In this document: in pieces, positions 60,719-64,000 of the stretch | Layout of the letters: each line of letters starts with the position of its first letter | How positions within the stretch are numbered: position 1 is the stretch's first letter | Source: Circinella umbellata | Taxonomy: Eukaryota > Mucoromycota > Mucoromycetes > Mucorales > Lichtheimiaceae | Direction of reading: 5' to 3' | Assembly (NCBI GenBank): GCA_025093555.1 | Contig: JAIWNF010000037.1 | Span: forward strand, 434,001 to 498,000 | DNA length: 64,000 nt | Translations under genes and position numbers: made by a program | Notes under the pieces: model-generated | Seen by the model: only the letters and a program-made list of their open reading frames with translations | Database searches by the model: none | What the model was told of the DNA's origin: nothing

Positions 60719-62081
60719 ATGACCACATCTATTGAAGACAAGGTGAAAATCGCCTCAAACTTTTTATTATCTAGTCCCCCCGGTGAAGTTAACGATGTAT
60801 TTAATGGTATATTTTTTGCTACTTTATACTTAATCTTATTCAATTGTCATCAACCTTCTTATTAATAAAAAGACCGATTCTTTACAACTTTTTAAATAGA
60901 TGTACGTTCCTTAGTCGATAATGATGAAGCACTTCAAGATGGTATTTTACAAGCTTTAGAACAATACAATACTGAACAATTGATAACAGTTACTTTACCT
61001 GAGTTAGATTATGAAGTATATTTATCTATTTAATTTACTGGCTTCATAAAAAGCGATTTGACATAATAATAAAAACTGACTACCTAATACAAAAAAATAG
61101 GTTATTGTATCCAATCATGGTAAAGTTGAAGGGGGACGATACGTTGATCCACGATCCAAGCAATCGTTCAAATTTGATCATATGCGTTTGGTACTGTACA
61201 ACAATAGCATATCCATCAAAAAGCTCAAAGGTTAACAAGTATAATGTTAATGATATAATTTAGGCTGCGTCAGAATTACAACCACATGAAGCTCACGCAT
61301 CGATTGAACCACTTCGGTAATAATACTAATCATATATGAATACATATTTATTCCTTCTATATGTGTTTTCAGAGAACATAAACTGAAAGCAACTGCCTCT
61401 TTTTTTTTAGTGAAGCAATTGAAAAGAAAGCATTGGCTTATGTTAATGACCATTATCCTGAAGGTGTCTGTACTGTATATGCACCTACAGAAAATCAAAT
61501 AGCAATCGCTATTGTGGACAACAAATATAATCCCGGTAACTTTTGGTTAGTATCACATTAAATTTAAATTCTTTTTTTTCCTGACATGTTATTTATATAA
61601 ACATTCGACAAAAAAAAGGAATGGTAGATGGTTGGCGACATGGACGCTTGATACCCAAACTGGTGAACTGAAAGGTGCTACCAAGATAAATGTGCATTAT
61701 TACGAAGACGGAAATGTGCAGTTGAATGCAGATAAAAATTATGAAACCAAAGTAGTTGTTACTGATGTAAGTTAATTTTTGGAAGGAAAAAAATTTGGTT
61801 TTTTATTTATCAAGTATCTTTACCAAGTTTAATGACATTTTTATTTTATTTTATTTATGATGTTGCTGTATAAAAAGGACTTTACCAAGACCGTAGCTAC
61901 CGTATTAAAGGAAGTTGCAGATTTTGACAAGCGTTATCATTCATCCATCAACAACAGTTATGGTGATTTGGCTGAGAACACTTTCAAAGGCCTTCGTAGA
62001 GCGTTACCATTGACTCGCAACAAAATGGACTGGAACAAAATTTTAAATTATAAGATTGGTAACGAGCTTTCGCAAAAATAA
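60719..62081 (+). CDS. CAP1: F-actin capping protein alpha subunit
   Basis: Seven exons (60719-60806, 60900-61015, 61101-61190, 61264-61316, 61411-61545, 61619-61766, 61878-62081) give 277 residues, the usual length. Features: KVKIASNFLLSSPPGEVNDV at the N-terminus, then GRYVDPRSKQSFKFDH, HYPEGVCTVYA, NFWNGRWLATWTLD and the C-terminal actin-binding region YGDLAENTFKGLRRALPLT. With the beta subunit it caps barbed ends of actin filaments in cortical patches. Two introns end in A-rich rather than pyrimidine-rich sequence (AAAAAAAG at 61611-61618, TAAAAAG at 61871-61877), but the joined protein matches the family without gaps. Confidence 0.96.
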
Positions 62082-62450
62082 ATTATATCGCTTATGCTCT
62101 TCATCTGTACTTGTTTTTTTTATACCGATATTTTTATTGCTATAATACTTAACATAAAATTGGGAGGGACTGTGAACAATATATATATATATATATCCTT
62201 AATATATATGTAAAATGTTATCTGTTTCAAACTGTGAATAGAGTAGATATATATATATGTATGTATGTATGTATGTATGCGTAAGTGATAAAGGGTATAA
62301 TAATATTTGATCAATTCAGTAAAATAATGCTACTTAGATTTCGTAAAAAGAAAACAGAGGGGGAAAAAAAGAGAAGAGTAATCATCGAACAGAAAAAAAG
62401 TACTTGAAAAAAAAGAAAGAATAAGATTTCTTATAGTAAAGTTAAGAAAA
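62082..62450. other. Intergenic between convergent genes
   Basis: 369 bases with TA runs and a short (ATGT)n run at about 62259-62279. No gene seen. Confidence 0.75.
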
Positions 62451-64000
62451 TTAATTGTTATTGTCATCATTGACTAGGATATCATTATACCATTGAGAAT
62501 AAACTTGAAAATGGTGTCTGCCAAGGATCATAACACGTACACAAAGTTGTTCAAGGGGTTTTCGAACACATTCGAGTCCATAACTTGTCAACACCTCGCG
62601 TGTTGCAAATTTTCCCGCATTTAACTGAGTACGTACCACCGAAGCGACACGACGCATAAGTAGTGAATATACAGTGTCACTATGGGAGACGGTTTTATTC
62701 ACCATAGCCCGAATCATGGGACGACGCTGTTCATCAATAATACGAACATTACGTTCAATCTCTAACGCAAGATTATCGATAGTTGTATTACCATCTTCGA
62801 GCATAATAAACAACTTGCCAGCCAATGCATTGAGATCCCCAACATGTCCAAAATTCTTAGCCAACATCACTAGGGCAGCAACGATCGTAATTGATTGCAA
62901 TTCATTTTGATATTGTGTGATCCGTTCAACATCCAACAAAATTGTTTCAGGACACCACGATGGAGATATCATCTCGGATGATATCAAAAGGGATATAAAA
63001 GCTTCTTCAAATACTGTGTTTGGATTATTAGATAGATGACTATCATTACTAGTAGGAACGTTTTCTGGATTACGTTCATTTGCCACGTCTACAAGCTTTT
63101 TCTTGGCTTGTTGCAACCATGCCCGTGTTTTTGCTAATCCGACTTGCCCTTGGGAAAGCGATTCGGCAAACTTGGATTGTTCATATTCGACAGCCACAGG
63201 AATCAGGTGTGGGCGCAAAGATCTTAGTCTGAAGTTGCCCAAGTCTAACGCCATATTGTCCAACATTTCTAATATAGCACGTAGTTTATGTACATTGTTA
63301 TCTATATCACCTATAGCCTCAATTGCTTCGTCTCGTACTGGTGCGCAAATTTGTCGCATGACTTGTATCACATATTGTAATTTTTCGTCAAGATCAAAGA
63401 TTTTTTGCTTTGTTTGTTGTTCAATCAATGGAATATCCATTGTCTCTTTTATTTGTGTGTGGATACCTGACCCGGATCGGACCAATCCTAAAAGACGCTA
63501 TATATATATATATATGTATATATATGTATAATATAATTAATAAAGACAAATGCAAATACTACATCCACACAATGCTTTTTGTGTTTTTTTTCTACCTGTC
63601 GAACATCATCCATGAGAGGAGGTAAGGATTTTTCAGGGCATCCATTCTTAATATCTTCTTCAACAGCATCAAAAAATGCTTGCGTAGCAATTTTTCGGAC
63701 TTGTTGCTCGAGTGTTTTAGGATCTTCATCTGTGGAAGCTCGTTGAAGCTTAAAATCGGGGTCAAGAATGATCTCGTGGGCAAGCTGTTGATTTGTAATC
63801 CCCGAAACAGGCGCATAGCCTCCTAAAAGTCTATTCAATTGTTCAGCACTGATAGAAGGTGGCTCTTCTTGTACAGTTGAACGCTCAGGTCGAGGAGTAG
63901 GTGATGGAGGAACAGATGAAGGTCCAGGTAATGATGTTCTTGCAGCATCTTGTTGTTGGTACGATTGATGTAAAGCTTGTTCTGCTTCTGCAAGATGTTC
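62451..64000 (-). CDS. TCP11/Sok1-family protein, 3' part
   Basis: Partial: the 5' portion lies beyond the right edge. Two exons are visible, 64000-63596 and 63497-62451, giving 484 residues. A Pro/Ser-rich stretch (SSVPPSPTPRPERS) leads to the TCP11 domain: NQQLAHEIILDPDFKL, KIATQAFFDAVEEDIKNG, MRQICAPVRDEAI, HLIPVAVEYEQSKFAE and MLAKNFGHVGDLNALAGKL. Yeast Sok1 was isolated as a multicopy suppressor of protein kinase A loss; TCP11 in mammals acts in sperm cAMP signalling. The molecular function is not established. The protein ends in an Asn/Asp-rich tail. Confidence 0.9.

Noticed and set aside
1..64000. tRNA or rRNA genes
   Set aside because: I scanned the intergenic stretches by eye for tRNA box A/B patterns and clover-leaf arms and found none convincing. 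A covariance-model search would be decisive.

Overview
This window looks like a piece of a fungal nuclear chromosome, most probably from the Mucoromycota (Mucorales-like). The DNA is AT-rich. The genes are cut by many short introns (about 50-190 bases) with GTAAGT-like donors, CTAAT-type branch points and AG acceptors. The gene set is fungal: RTC4, COQ4, Rax2, Atg26, an Amn1-type F-box/LRR protein and a TCP11/Sok1 protein. Genus and species cannot be read from the sequence. All exon models below were joined by hand from reading frames, splice signals and protein similarity remembered from the families; no search was run.

Layout. 1-5.1 kb: 3' end of a GATOR2/SEACAT Mio gene, RTC4, COQ4, a (GTGA)n microsatellite, and an acidic unknown protein with a KEN motif. 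5.1-14.4 kb: a 9-kb stretch without a working gene. It holds broken gag-like coding fragments on the minus strand, a frameshifted F-box/LRR pseudogene, a possible transposase scrap and a GC-rich block. 14.4-25 kb: mitochondrial malate dehydrogenase, a PfkB kinase resembling pseudouridine kinase, a PP2A B56 regulatory subunit and a kelch membrane protein. 25-36 kb: an A1 aspartic-protease-like protein whose second catalytic motif is replaced, a possible seven-helix membrane protein, proteasome beta-6 and an F-box/LRR protein. 36-45 kb: a 13-exon gene joining an alpha/beta hydrolase to a tyrosine phosphatase, cytosolic asparaginyl-tRNA synthetase, the large molybdopterin synthase subunit and a cytochrome P450. 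45-64 kb: Rax2 with a C-terminal SH3 domain, an SH3-WW-PH-RhoGAP protein, sterol glucosyltransferase Atg26, capping protein alpha and the 3' part of a TCP11/Sok1 gene.

Genes and function. Most are unlinked housekeeping genes. The right third is rich in cell-polarity and cortex functions: Rax2, a RhoGAP transcribed divergently from it, and F-actin capping protein alpha. Several neighbours are divergent pairs with a shared upstream region: pseudouridine kinase/PP2A-B56, 7TM/proteasome, AsnRS/MoaE, Rax2/RhoGAP and Atg26/CapZ-alpha.

Most unusual points: the hydrolase-phosphatase fusion with both active sites intact; the protease-like protein with Ser-Ser-Ser in place of the second Asp-Thr-Gly; microexons of 8, 8 and 7 nt in MDH and the RhoGAP gene; and the SH3 domain on Rax2.
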